Assembly: GCA_001796045.1 (NCBI GenBank)
Contig: MGLN01000185.1
Coordinates: 5,412 to 23,860 of the forward strand
Origin: Caulobacterales bacterium RIFOXYB1_FULL_67_16
GTDB lineage: Bacteria > Pseudomonadota > Alphaproteobacteria > Caulobacterales > Caulobacteraceae
Reading direction: 5' to 3'
Length of the DNA stretch: 18,449 nt
Part shown: piece after piece, positions 5,679 through 12,872 of the stretch
Position numbering within the stretch: the first letter of the stretch is position 1
How the letters are laid out: every line of letters starts with the position of its first letter
Position numbers and translations under genes: made by a program
The notes under the pieces: generated by a model
Database searches by the model: none
What the model saw: only the letters and a program-made list of their open reading frames with translations
What the model was told of the DNA's origin: nothing

Positions 5679-8300
5679 TTGACTGAATCCCATTCCCAAG
5701 ATCGCCATAAAGATAACCAGGCCAAGGCGGACGAGGAACGGATCGCAGCCGAGGTTCTGGGGCTGGACGGCAGCACCGATCCGTTCGTGTCTGCGGTTCG
5801 GGCGACGCGGATGCCGATGATCATCACCAACCCGCGCCAGCCGGACAATCCCGTGGTGTTCGCCAACGACTCCTTCTGTCGTCTGACGGGATACGACAGG
5901 GGCGAAATCCTGGGGCGCAATTGTCGGTTCCTGCAGGGGCCGGAGACCGACCCTGCGACGGTGCGGCTCATCCGTGAAGCCGTGGACGCGGTCCGGCCCA
6001 TCGAGATCGACATTCGCAACCACCGCAAGGATGGCGAGGGGTTCTGGAACCGGTTGTTGATGGCTCCGGTCTTCGATGCGAACGGCAGCTTGGCCTACTT
6101 CTTCGCCAGCCAGGTGGACGTAACGCTCGAGCGGGAGCGGCTGGCCGGCCTGCAGACGGACAATGCCGCGCTCGAGGCGGAGCTGACGGCAAGGCTTCGG
6201 GCGGACAGCGAAAGGGAGCGCGAACTTGATCTGGCCATGCGCGCGGGCGGGCTCGGGGCTTGGAGCGTTGATGTCCGGACCCGGACCCTGGTCGCATCGG
6301 ACGCCTACAAGACTCTGATGGGCTGGCCGGTCGATAAGGTCTTCACCTACGAGGATCGTCAGAAGATGATCCATCCTGAAGACCGCGACGCCGTGCGCGC
6401 CCAGAGCGAAGCCACGATCCGCGACGGCGCCGACTACCACGTCACCCATCGCGTCATCACTGCACAGGGCGCCACCCGCTGGATGGAAGCCCGGGGCATA
6501 TTGGTGATGGACGCCAACGACCGGCCTTTGCGGATCGCCGGCGTGACGACGGACATCACGGACCGGGTTCGGGCCGAGCGCTTTCGTAGCGCGATGGTCG
6601 AACTGTCGGACGTCTTGAGAGACCTCGAGGATCCCGACGAGATCACCTACGCCGCCTCGGAGATTCTGGGGCGTACGCTTGAAGTGGATCGCGCCGGCTT
6701 CGGCATCGTGGATCGCGATCACGAGACGATCACCATCGCGCGCGACTGGACCATGCCCGGCGTCAGGACCTTGGCCGGCGTCCTGAATTTCCGCGATTAC
6801 GGCTCCTACATAGAGGATCTGAAGCGGGGCGAGGTCGTCGCCTTCGCCGACGCGCGTGAAGACCCGCGCACCCAGGCCACCGCCGCGACCCTGGAGGCCA
6901 TAACCGCCCGCGCCGTCGTCAATATGCCGTTGAGGGACCTGGGCGGCATGGTGGCGTTGGTCTATCTCAACCACGGATCCGCCCGGATATGGCAAGAGGA
7001 TGAGATCCGCTTTTTGAGGGACATGGGCGAGAGGGCCGTCGCGGCGCGTCAACGTCGCCGCGCCGAACGTCATCTGGCGAAACTGGCCGCTTCCCTGGAA
7101 CGAACCGTCGAAGAGAGGACGGCCGAGCTGCTGGCCAGCGAGGCGGCCTTGCGCCAAGCCCAGAAGATGGAGGCGGTCGGCCAACTGACCGGCGGCATCG
7201 CCCACGACTTCAACAATCTCCTGACGGGGATTTCGGGAAGTCTGGAACTGCTTTCCAAGAGGATGGCCGAGGGAAGAAGCGAGGAGGCGGGACGATTCAT
7301 TTCTGCGGCCCAGGCGGCGGCCCAGCGCGCCACCGCGCTGACGCACCGTCTGCTGGCCTTTTCACGACGTCAGACCCTGGAGCCCAAGGGGGTGGAGGTC
7401 GAAGCCCTCGCGCGCAGCCTCGAAGATCTGATCCGGCAGACGATAGGCCCGGCGATCGCGTTCCGGGCGCACTACGATTCTGGGCTTTGGCCGGTCCTCG
7501 TGGACCCCGGCCAGTTGGAAAACGCGCTTCTGAACCTCTGCATCAACGCCCGCGACGCCATGCCTGACGGCGGCAACCTTAGGCTTGAGGTTTCGAACCT
7601 AAGGGTCGAGAAGGCCAACGGCGCCGGGGATCAGCTCGACGCCGGCGACTATGTGCGGATCTGCGTGACCGATACCGGCGTCGGAATGACCGACGACGTG
7701 ATCGCGCGGGCATTCGATCCGTTCTTCACGACAAAGCCGCTCGGCCAGGGCACGGGCCTCGGACTTTCGATGATCTATGGCTTCGTCCAGCAATCCGGGG
7801 GACAGGTGAAGATCCGCTCGCGGCCGGGAGAGGGTACGGCGGTCTGCCTCTATCTGCCGCGATACCAGGGCGCGATGGAGGACGCGTTGGAACCTGACGA
7901 GGCCGGTTCTTCTCCTGGGCGAACGCGGCGCCCCAAGACGGTGCTCATCGTCGACGACGAGGCGACGATCCGCATGCTTCTGGCGGAGGGGCTGGCCGAT
8001 GAGGGGTACGAGCTGTTGCAGGCTGAGGACGGTCGAGGCGGGATGGCGGTGCTCAACTCGGGCCGGCCTATCGATCTTCTGATTACGGACGTGGGCCTTC
8101 CGGGGGGCATGAACGGCCGCCAGTTGGCGGACGCCGCGCGGGTCGGACGGCCGGGTCTCAAGGTCCTGTTCATAACCGGTTATGCCGAGACCTCGGTCCT
8201 GAGCGGAGGCGACCTCGACGAGGGGATGCACATCCTCACCAAGCCGTTCGAACTGAAGGTGCTGGCGCGTCGCATCGACGGGATTCTCGGCGATGACTGA
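5679..8300 (+). CDS. LOV-PAS-GAF hybrid sensor histidine kinase with receiver domain (probable blue-light receptor)
   Basis: This is a soluble hybrid histidine kinase of 873 residues with no membrane segment. The domains in order are LOV (about 40-150), a second PAS (183-297), GAF (302-457), HisKA (about 495-570), HATPase (602-730) and receiver (753-870). The LOV domain has the flavin-adduct motif GRNCRFLQ with C82, plus N114, N124 and Q145, the residues that contact FMN, so it should be photoactive. The kinase core has phospho-accepting H509 in GGIAHDFNNLL, the N box NLCINARDAM, DTGVGM, FDPFFTTK and GQGTGLGLSM. The receiver has D759/D760, phospho-acceptor D804 (LLITDVGLP), T833 and K855. I chose TTG 5679 because GGAGG lies 9 bases upstream; GTG 5625 is the longer alternative. 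The stop overlaps the SDR start, so the two are coupled. A partner Hpt protein or response regulator is not in the window. Confidence 0.92.
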   Translation: MTESHSQDRHKDNQAKADEERIAAEVLGLDGSTDPFVSAVRATRMPMIITNPRQPDNPVVFANDSFCRLTGYDRGEILGRNCRFLQGPETDPATVRLIREAVDAVRPIEIDIRNHRKDGEGFWNRLLMAPVFDANGSLAYFFASQVDVTLERERLAGLQTDNAALEAELTARLRADSERERELDLAMRAGGLGAWSVDVRTRTLVASDAYKTLMGWPVDKVFTYEDRQKMIHPEDRDAVRAQSEATIRDGADYHVTHRVITAQGATRWMEARGILVMDANDRPLRIAGVTTDITDRVRAERFRSAMVELSDVLRDLEDPDEITYAASEILGRTLEVDRAGFGIVDRDHETITIARDWTMPGVRTLAGVLNFRDYGSYIEDLKRGEVVAFADAREDPRTQATAATLEAITARAVVNMPLRDLGGMVALVYLNHGSARIWQEDEIRFLRDMGERAVAARQRRRAERHLAKLAASLERTVEERTAELLASEAALRQAQKMEAVGQLTGGIAHDFNNLLTGISGSLELLSKRMAEGRSEEAGRFISAAQAAAQRATALTHRLLAFSRRQTLEPKGVEVEALARSLEDLIRQTIGPAIAFRAHYDSGLWPVLVDPGQLENALLNLCINARDAMPDGGNLRLEVSNLRVEKANGAGDQLDAGDYVRICVTDTGVGMTDDVIARAFDPFFTTKPLGQGTGLGLSMIYGFVQQSGGQVKIRSRPGEGTAVCLYLPRYQGAMEDALEPDEAGSSPGRTRRPKTVLIVDDEATIRMLLAEGLADEGYELLQAEDGRGGMAVLNSGRPIDLLITDVGLPGGMNGRQLADAARVGRPGLKVLFITGYAETSVLSGGDLDEGMHILTKPFELKVLARRIDGILGDD

Positions 8301-9030
8301 TCGACCCGACCTGGCCGTGGTGGTCGGGGCCGGCGGCGGCGTCGGCGGGGCCCTGATCAAAACCCTGGCGGCGCAGGGGCGTTACGACGGCGTGGTCGGT
8401 CTGGGACGGCGGACGCCGTCCGATTGGCCCACGGAGGCGAGCTGGACCTTCATCCAAGCCGATATCACCGAGGAGGCCCAGATCGCCGTGGCCGCTGAAA
8501 GAGTCGCCGCCCAGGGTTCGCCCGTCCGTGTGATTGTGGCGACGGGTCTTCTTCACGGGCAGGGAGTCTCGCCTGAAAAGACCATGCGCTCCATGGAGCC
8601 TTCGGCCCTGCAACAGCTGTTTCTGGTCAACGCCGTCGGCCCGGCGATGGTCGCGAAACATTTCCTGCCTTTGACGCCGCGTGACCGGCCAAGCGTGTTC
8701 GCCGCCCTTTCCGCGCGCGTAGGGAGCATATCCGACAATCGTCTGGGCGGATGGTACGGATATCGCGCCTCCAAGGCCGCGCTGAACATGCTGGTCGCCA
8801 CCTTGGCGATCGAACATCGCCGGACCCACCCTCAGGGGGTCTGCGTCGCCCTGCATCCCGGCACGGTGGACACGCGTCTGAGCGCAGCCTTTCCCGCCCG
8901 CTCGCCGGGCGCCGCCGCGAGACTGTCGCCGATCGAGTCGGCGCAGGCCCTCATCCGGGTCATCGACGAGCTTCAGCCGTCAGACAGCGGCCGCTTCTTC
9001 GCCTGGGACGGGCGTCCCATAGAGTGGTGA
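8293..9030 (+). CDS. Short-chain dehydrogenase/reductase (CsgA/C-factor-like SDR)
   Basis: This is a 245-residue cytoplasmic NAD(P)-dependent oxidoreductase with a single Rossmann domain; the substrate is unknown. The cofactor loop GAGGGVG is at residues 12-18. Structural N113 (LVNAVGP), probable catalytic S145 (SARVGSISD) and Y157/K161 (YGYRASK) complete the active site. The segments DNRLGGWYGYRASKAALN and LHPGTVDTRLS resemble the CsgA/C-factor-like subgroup. Its ATG overlaps the kinase stop in ATGACTGA (8293-8300), a classic translational coupling arrangement, so it is made with the LOV kinase and may act in the same light response. It ends 23 bp before the convergent chemoreceptor gene, with no clear terminator between. 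Confidence 0.9.
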   Translation: MTDRPDLAVVVGAGGGVGGALIKTLAAQGRYDGVVGLGRRTPSDWPTEASWTFIQADITEEAQIAVAAERVAAQGSPVRVIVATGLLHGQGVSPEKTMRSMEPSALQQLFLVNAVGPAMVAKHFLPLTPRDRPSVFAALSARVGSISDNRLGGWYGYRASKAALNMLVATLAIEHRRTHPQGVCVALHPGTVDTRLSAAFPARSPGAAARLSPIESAQALIRVIDELQPSDSGRFFAWDGRPIEW

Positions 9031-9053
9031 GCGGGGCCGAGCGCGCCCTGGGG

Positions 9054-10658
9054 TCAGAACTCTTCCCAGTCGTCCGTCTGCGGCGCCGGCGCGAGGGCTG
9101 CCGATCCGGCCTGTCTGACGGGGGCTGAAGGAGGAGTCTGAGGACGCGGCGCCGACCGCGGAGGCGCAGCCGGACGGACGGCCCGAGCATGCTGGTCCTG
9201 ACCCGTGACCTGGAACCGGGCGAGGAGCGTCGCCAGGCGATCGCCGTCCTGGGTCAGATTATGACTGGCGGCGGTGGACTGTTCGACCATGGCCGCATTC
9301 TGCTGGGTGACCTGGTCCATCTGGTTGACCGCCGTATTGACCTGGTTCAGCGCCGTGGACTGTTCCTGGGTCGAGGCCGTGATTTCGCCCATCAGGGTGT
9401 CGATCTCCATCACCCGCTCGACGATGGCCGACAGGGCTTCGCCGGTTTCGCCGACGAGATTGACGCCGGATTTTACCTGGACCGACGACTCGGTGATCAA
9501 GGATTTGATTTCCTTGGCCGCCTCCGCGGACCGTTGAGCCAGGGCGCGCACTTCCGACGCGACCACCGCAAAGCCGCGACCGGCCTCGCCCGCACGCGCG
9601 GCCTCGACCCCCGCGTTCAGGGCCAGCAGGTTGGTCTGGAAGGCGATCTCGTCGATGACGCCGATGATCTGGCTGATCTGTTCCGACGAGCCTTCGATCG
9701 CCCCCATGGCTTCGACCGCACGCAGAACGATTTCCCGGGATTTTTCCGCAGCGACCCGCGACGTTTCGACCACGGCTCCGGCCTGATGGGCGCCTTCCGC
9801 CGTCTTCTTCACCGTTGCGGTGATTTCGTCCAGGGCCGCAGCGGTCTCTTCCAGCGTGGCGGCCTGCTGCTCGGTGCGGCGCGACAGGTCGTCGGCCGCC
9901 TGGCTGATTTCGCCCGCTCCGGCCTGCATGGCCTGGGAGTTTGTCGCGATTTCCGCCAAGGCCGTGTCCAGCTGACTCATGGCCGCGTTGAAGTCATCCT
10001 TCAGCCGCGCATAACTGCCGGGGAAGTCGGCGTGAATTCGGACCGTCAGATCGCCCCGGGCCAGGGCGGTCAGAGCCTCGGCGGTCGCGGCGACGACACG
10101 ATCCTGCTCGGACTCGGCCTGGGCGCGCTTCTCGTCCGCTTCCCGGCGCGCGTTTTCCGCCGCTTCCAAGTACAGGGAGATGACAATGTCCATGTCCAGC
10201 ATGGCCGCCTTGACCACGCTGGCTATGGCTTCTCCCAGCCCCTCGCCGTTGTCGCCTCGGCCAAACGGACCCCTCTTGCCCATATGGGCCTTCACCACCG
10301 CCTTGATCAGCCCGCTGAGGATCAGGCCGTAGCCCCCGATATACCATCTTGGCTCCAGGCCGATCCGGGCGTGGGTCTGGCCGATGCGACGCACCCCCTC
10401 CACATAGTCGGGGGTGAAGTCGCCCGAGGCGATCAGCGACCAGTGCCTGGCCTGCGCGCTCTTGGCGCCGGCCATATGGTCTTCGGACTTGAAGAAATGC
10501 GACACCTCGGGGGTGGCGCGAACCTGATCGTAAAAGCCGTCCAGACTGTCGCTCAGCGCGCCTTCTATCAGGCGCCGTGATTCGGAAAGCGCGGCCTTGG
10601 CCTTCGTGTCCAACTTCAGAAAATCCAGACGTTTCTGAAGTTCCATATCTGTCGCCAT
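9054..10658 (-). CDS. Globin-coupled methyl-accepting chemotaxis protein (soluble aerotaxis-type receptor)
   Basis: The 534-residue protein has an N-terminal protoglobin sensor (about 1-170), a HAMP-like linker (about 185-240) and an MCP signalling domain (about 250-470). H96 in RIGQTHARIGLEPRWYIGGY is the probable proximal haem ligand, so O2 or another gas is the likely signal. The signalling tip contains EIAFQTNLLALNAGVEAA and GRGFAVVASEVRALAQRS, which contacts CheA/CheW. A Pro/Ala-rich tail (about 477-528) ends in DDWEEF; such a terminal aromatic-acidic tether binds CheR/CheB in chemoreceptors with the NWETF-type pentapeptide. No transmembrane segment is visible, so it is cytoplasmic, as is usual for globin-coupled sensors. 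ATG 10658 has GGGAAAG upstream. The MarR gene lies 106 bp upstream on the same strand. Confidence 0.93.
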   Translation of the reverse strand: MATDMELQKRLDFLKLDTKAKAALSESRRLIEGALSDSLDGFYDQVRATPEVSHFFKSEDHMAGAKSAQARHWSLIASGDFTPDYVEGVRRIGQTHARIGLEPRWYIGGYGLILSGLIKAVVKAHMGKRGPFGRGDNGEGLGEAIASVVKAAMLDMDIVISLYLEAAENARREADEKRAQAESEQDRVVAATAEALTALARGDLTVRIHADFPGSYARLKDDFNAAMSQLDTALAEIATNSQAMQAGAGEISQAADDLSRRTEQQAATLEETAAALDEITATVKKTAEGAHQAGAVVETSRVAAEKSREIVLRAVEAMGAIEGSSEQISQIIGVIDEIAFQTNLLALNAGVEAARAGEAGRGFAVVASEVRALAQRSAEAAKEIKSLITESSVQVKSGVNLVGETGEALSAIVERVMEIDTLMGEITASTQEQSTALNQVNTAVNQMDQVTQQNAAMVEQSTAASHNLTQDGDRLATLLARFQVTGQDQHARAVRPAAPPRSAPRPQTPPSAPVRQAGSAALAPAPQTDDWEEF

Positions 10659-10721
10659 GGCGCGTCTTTCCCTTTGTCTGCGACAGGATTAATCGACGAG
10701 GCTAATCTCGGGTTTACGGTT

Positions 10722-10752
10722 GTTTCAGGCTAGAAATGTTCCGCCCTGAAAC
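10722..10752. repeat. Inverted repeat upstream of chemoreceptor gene
   Basis: GTTTCAGG (10722-10729) and CCTGAAAC (10745-10752) are perfect 8-base arms around a 15-base spacer. It lies 64-94 bases before the chemoreceptor start and just after the MarR stop. On the minus strand no T-run follows, so it is a poor terminator for MarR; an operator or part of the chemoreceptor promoter is as likely. Confidence 0.4.
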
Positions 10753-10764
10753 GGTTTTGCGTGC

Positions 10765-11244
10765 TTACGCGGCTTCCCTGCGCCCCGCTGCTGCAAGCGC
10801 CAGCGCCAACTCTTCCAGTAGCGGCATTACAGTCTTCACGGTGGCGGCGGCTTGGGGGCCGAGCGCCTCGGCCAGCGTGTTGTAATCCTCCCGCCGCCGC
10901 GCCAGTCGCTGTCTGCCCGCAGGGGTCAGGCTCAACATCGTAACCCTGCGGTCAGTGGGGTGAAATGCACGGGTGATGAGACCGGTCTTCACCAAAGACT
11001 CGACCATACGCGAGAGGGTGGCGGCAGGAAGTTGCAGGGCGCCGGCCAGAACACATTGCCGCACTCCCCGCGCGCCCGCCTGGTCGATGGTTTGAAGCGC
11101 ATGAACGGTGGAGACGCCCAGGTCTCCTTCAGCCAGATGATGATCGAGGATCTGGTCTATGCGTTGGATCAGGCCGTCAAACCTGACAAGGACCGCAGCC
11201 TCATCCGGCTCAACGCCAAACCCTATGATTCCTCTCGCTCCCAT
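10765..11244 (-). CDS. MarR-family transcriptional regulator
   Basis: The 159-residue protein is a winged-helix DNA-binding regulator that normally acts as a dimer and loses DNA binding on sensing a phenolic ligand or oxidant. Helix-turn-helix residues lie at about 60-90 (QLPAATLSRMVESLVKTGLI), followed by the wing RAFHPTDRRVTMLSLTPAG with the conserved D98-R99-R100. Flanking N- and C-terminal helices would form the dimer interface. C64 in RQCVLAGAL is the only cysteine and lies close to the DNA-binding helices. The start at ATG 11244 lacks a strong ribosome site; GTG at codon 11 is an alternative. It sits 97 bp after the PAS kinase gene and 106 bp before the chemoreceptor gene on the same strand. 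A palindrome upstream may be its own operator. The target genes are unknown. Confidence 0.88.
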   Translation of the reverse strand: MGARGIIGFGVEPDEAAVLVRFDGLIQRIDQILDHHLAEGDLGVSTVHALQTIDQAGARGVRQCVLAGALQLPAATLSRMVESLVKTGLITRAFHPTDRRVTMLSLTPAGRQRLARRREDYNTLAEALGPQAAATVKTVMPLLEELALALAAAGRREAA

Positions 11245-11296
11245 GGAGTGAGCCTGATTGCAGGGCGCACAGCTTTCAATAGCGGCGACTACTTAC

Positions 11297-11322
11297 CTGT
11301 CGAAGTTGTCATACGTCGACAG
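11297..11322. promoter_or_regulatory. Candidate MarR operator (palindrome)
   Basis: CTGTCGA (11297-11303) and TCGACAG (11316-11322) form perfect 7-base arms with a 12-base spacer, 53 bases upstream of the MarR ATG in the gap after the kinase gene. On the minus strand a weak TTCGAC/TATTGA pair with a 17-base spacer overlaps the promoter-proximal arm. MarR proteins commonly repress their own genes through such palindromes; binding here is inference. Confidence 0.4.
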
Positions 11323-11341
11323 CGGCGAGCGGATCGCAGAC

Positions 11342-12529
11342 CTAGGTTCGACCGCCGGACGACTTTTGCAGGCCGTGCAGAAGATCGTCATCGGGCTCGC
11401 CCGCTCGAGACCGAAGACCCGTCTCGAGATCGGGCTGGCCGGCGTTGAGGGTGAAGGTAAAGGCCGCGCCTCCTAGCCGGCTGGGCGCGAGACTTATGGC
11501 GCCGCCATGCGCCTCGACAATGGTGCGGCAGATGGAAAGCCCCAGCCCCATGCCTCCGGCCTTGGTGCTGACGAGGGGTTCGAAAAGCTTGTCGGTCATC
11601 TCGACAGGCACCCCGGGGCCATTGTCGCTGATCGTCATGATGTAACGTTCCGGCCCGGGCCGTCCCGAAATTTCGACCTTTCTGGCGACACCGTTCGCGG
11701 GCGCATCCATGGCGTTTCGGGTCAGATTCAGAACAACCTGCTGCAGCTGCACCCGATCGCAGCAGGCGACGTCGTCGGGGCTTATGCGAATGACGATCTC
11801 CGACCTCGTCTCGCGCGCATGGGCATGGAGGATCGGCATGATTTCATCGATCACCTCGGCGATGTTCTGGTCTGTCTGGAAGCCCTTGTCGTGGGTCAGA
11901 AGGGACCGGAGGTGACGGATGATATCGGTGGCGCGCTCCACCTGGGCTCTGGCCGCTCGCATCATATCCGGCGCGTTCAAGGCGTCGGCTCCACCGCGAT
12001 CAAAGGCCGAGTCTGCCGCAGCCAGATAGTTTACGGCCGCGCCGAGGGGCTGGTTGAGTTCGTGCGCCAGCATCGACGCGACTTCACCCAGCGAATTCAG
12101 ACGCCAGCTATGTATGATCTGGAGCTTGACGTCCTGGAGCGCAGCCTCAGTCGCGACCGATGTCGTCATGTCCTGGATGAACAAGGTCACGAGGTCTTCG
12201 CCATCCCTCGAGAATCTCGCGGCCTGCAGATCGACGAACGCCTCGCGACCCTTGCCGCATCGCGCGCGACGGTGAAGGTCCTTGCCGGTGCTCCGGTTCC
12301 AGGCGTTGATCTTTTCGACCACCGAGGACGAGCCTAGGGTCTCAATGTCGAAGTCTTCGATCAACTCCCGAATATCGACGGGCGGCGCCATGAGGGGGCG
12401 GCCGAAAAACCGTTCCGCCGTTCCGTTGGCGCACCGAACCCGGCCTGAGAGATCGATCGCGATGATCGCCATCGGGGCATCCATGAGGATGCTCTGTGCA
12501 AAGGACTCCACCGTTTCGCCTCCACCCAT
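11342..12529 (-). CDS. PAS-domain sensor histidine kinase with FixL-like kinase core
   Basis: The 395-residue soluble kinase has one PAS domain (about 9-125), a dimerisation/phosphotransfer domain and a HATPase domain. The H box LAHELNQPLGAAVNY places the phospho-accepting H156 in a sequence typical of FixL/DctB-type kinases. N272 (NLTRNAMDA), SDNGPGV (301-307), FEPLVSTK and GGMGLGLS (325-332) complete the ATP site. The PAS domain lacks the haem-binding histidine region of FixL (RHEHDGY-type), so its ligand is unknown. I chose ATG 12529, since GGAAGGA lies 8 bases upstream; the frame extends to a TTG at 12592, but that extension lies inside inverted-repeat DNA. There is no receiver domain and no response regulator gene nearby, so it is an orphan. 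The gene is followed at 97 bp by the MarR regulator. Confidence 0.9.
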   Translation of the reverse strand: MGGGETVESFAQSILMDAPMAIIAIDLSGRVRCANGTAERFFGRPLMAPPVDIRELIEDFDIETLGSSSVVEKINAWNRSTGKDLHRRARCGKGREAFVDLQAARFSRDGEDLVTLFIQDMTTSVATEAALQDVKLQIIHSWRLNSLGEVASMLAHELNQPLGAAVNYLAAADSAFDRGGADALNAPDMMRAARAQVERATDIIRHLRSLLTHDKGFQTDQNIAEVIDEIMPILHAHARETRSEIVIRISPDDVACCDRVQLQQVVLNLTRNAMDAPANGVARKVEISGRPGPERYIMTISDNGPGVPVEMTDKLFEPLVSTKAGGMGLGLSICRTIVEAHGGAISLAPSRLGGAAFTFTLNAGQPDLETGLRSRAGEPDDDLLHGLQKSSGGRT

Positions 12530-12567
12530 CCCCGAGGTCCTTCCACTCTCGGGAAAGTTGCGGCTCG

Positions 12568-12593
12568 GTTGATTTCCCAGTCTATATATCAAC
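12568..12593. promoter_or_regulatory. Inverted repeat at the kinase promoter
   Basis: GTTGAT (12568-12573) and ATCAAC (12588-12593) flank 14 bases that include the TATATA possible -10 box. The half-sites TTGAT/ATCAA are those of FNR/FixK boxes, but the spacer is 14 instead of 4, so it is not a normal FixK site. A second overlapping repeat, GGGAAA (12551-12556) and TTTCCC (12573-12578), lies beside it. Confidence 0.3.
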
Positions 12594-12694
12594 GTGGAAT
12601 GGTGTGGCGAGAATTATTTCAGTACCGATACAAGTTGTCGGATGATAGTCATTTTCAACTACTCTGCTTCGGCGGGTCTTGAGGCGCGTGTTCT

Positions 12695-12729
12695 GCTCTC
12701 AAGGTCATCGGTCGAGGAAAGTTGAGAGC
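12695..12729. repeat. Perfect 8-bp inverted repeat in the mmsA/kinase spacer
   Basis: GCTCTCAA (12695-12702) and TTGAGAGC (12722-12729) are perfect arms around a 19-base spacer, about 145-180 bases upstream of mmsA. It could be a distal operator or an RNA hairpin. It has no T-tract on the minus strand; on the plus strand TATTCTTGTT follows, a weak tract. Confidence 0.4.
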
Positions 12730-12807
12730 TATTCTTGTTATCTCCTAGAGCGACGGCTGCGGAGCGCGCCGAGACGCCGCACAGGCGCATCTTTCAAATT
12801 TTGACCT

Positions 12808-12825
12808 GCAAGAGGCTGATCTTGC
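12808..12825. promoter_or_regulatory. Candidate operator upstream of mmsA
   Basis: GCAAGA (12808-12813) and TCTTGC (12820-12825) form an 18-bp palindrome with a 6-base centre, just before the possible -10 GCTATGAC and 47 bases from the mmsA start. The size and position suit a dimeric regulator of the valine operon. No regulator gene of this operon is in the window, so the binder is unknown. Confidence 0.35.
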
Positions 12826-12872
12826 CTGCTATGACCGAAGCAACAGCAATAACGTCATAGGGAATCTCAGGT

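Larger units (their letters stand above)
12530..12872. other. 343-bp divergent spacer between PAS kinase and mmsA, AT-richer, with several inverted repeats
   Basis: There is no credible gene here on either strand. The middle is clearly poorer in G and C than the rest of the window. It must contain the promoters of the divergent kinase and mmsA genes. On the minus strand TATATA (12583-12588) is a possible -10 for the kinase with only a weak -35. On the plus strand GCTATGAC (12828-12835) resembles the Caulobacter housekeeping -10 GCTANAWC, but TTGACC at 12801 is too far away to pair with it. AGGGAA (12859-12864) is the ribosome site of mmsA. Three inverted repeats are listed separately. An sRNA cannot be excluded. 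Confidence 0.6.

Noticed and set aside
5412..7346. Minus-strand extension of the GT4 frame by 645 codons, giving a 1022-residue protein
   Set aside because: The extension is antisense to the LOV kinase gene and has low-complexity shadow composition; GT4 proteins begin at the MKIAQVTPLY segment.
9189..10580. Plus-strand open frame (463 codons) opposite the chemoreceptor gene
   Set aside because: It is a shadow of the MCP/globin gene; repeated D-L-R-G-rich residues mirror heptad codons of the coiled coil.
10695..10745. EcfG-type promoter for the chemoreceptor gene
   Set aside because: GGAAC is present on the minus strand, but the nearest match is CGTA after 19 bases, with wrong sequence and spacing.
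12568..12593. FNR/FixK box upstream of the FixL-like kinase
   Set aside because: The half-sites TTGAT and ATCAA are present, but they are 14 bases apart instead of 4, so it is listed only as an inverted repeat.
12801..12835. Housekeeping promoter TTGACC ... GCTATGAC for mmsA
   Set aside because: Each box is good alone, but they are about 20 bases apart where 10-14 is expected for this Caulobacter pattern, so the pair is not called.
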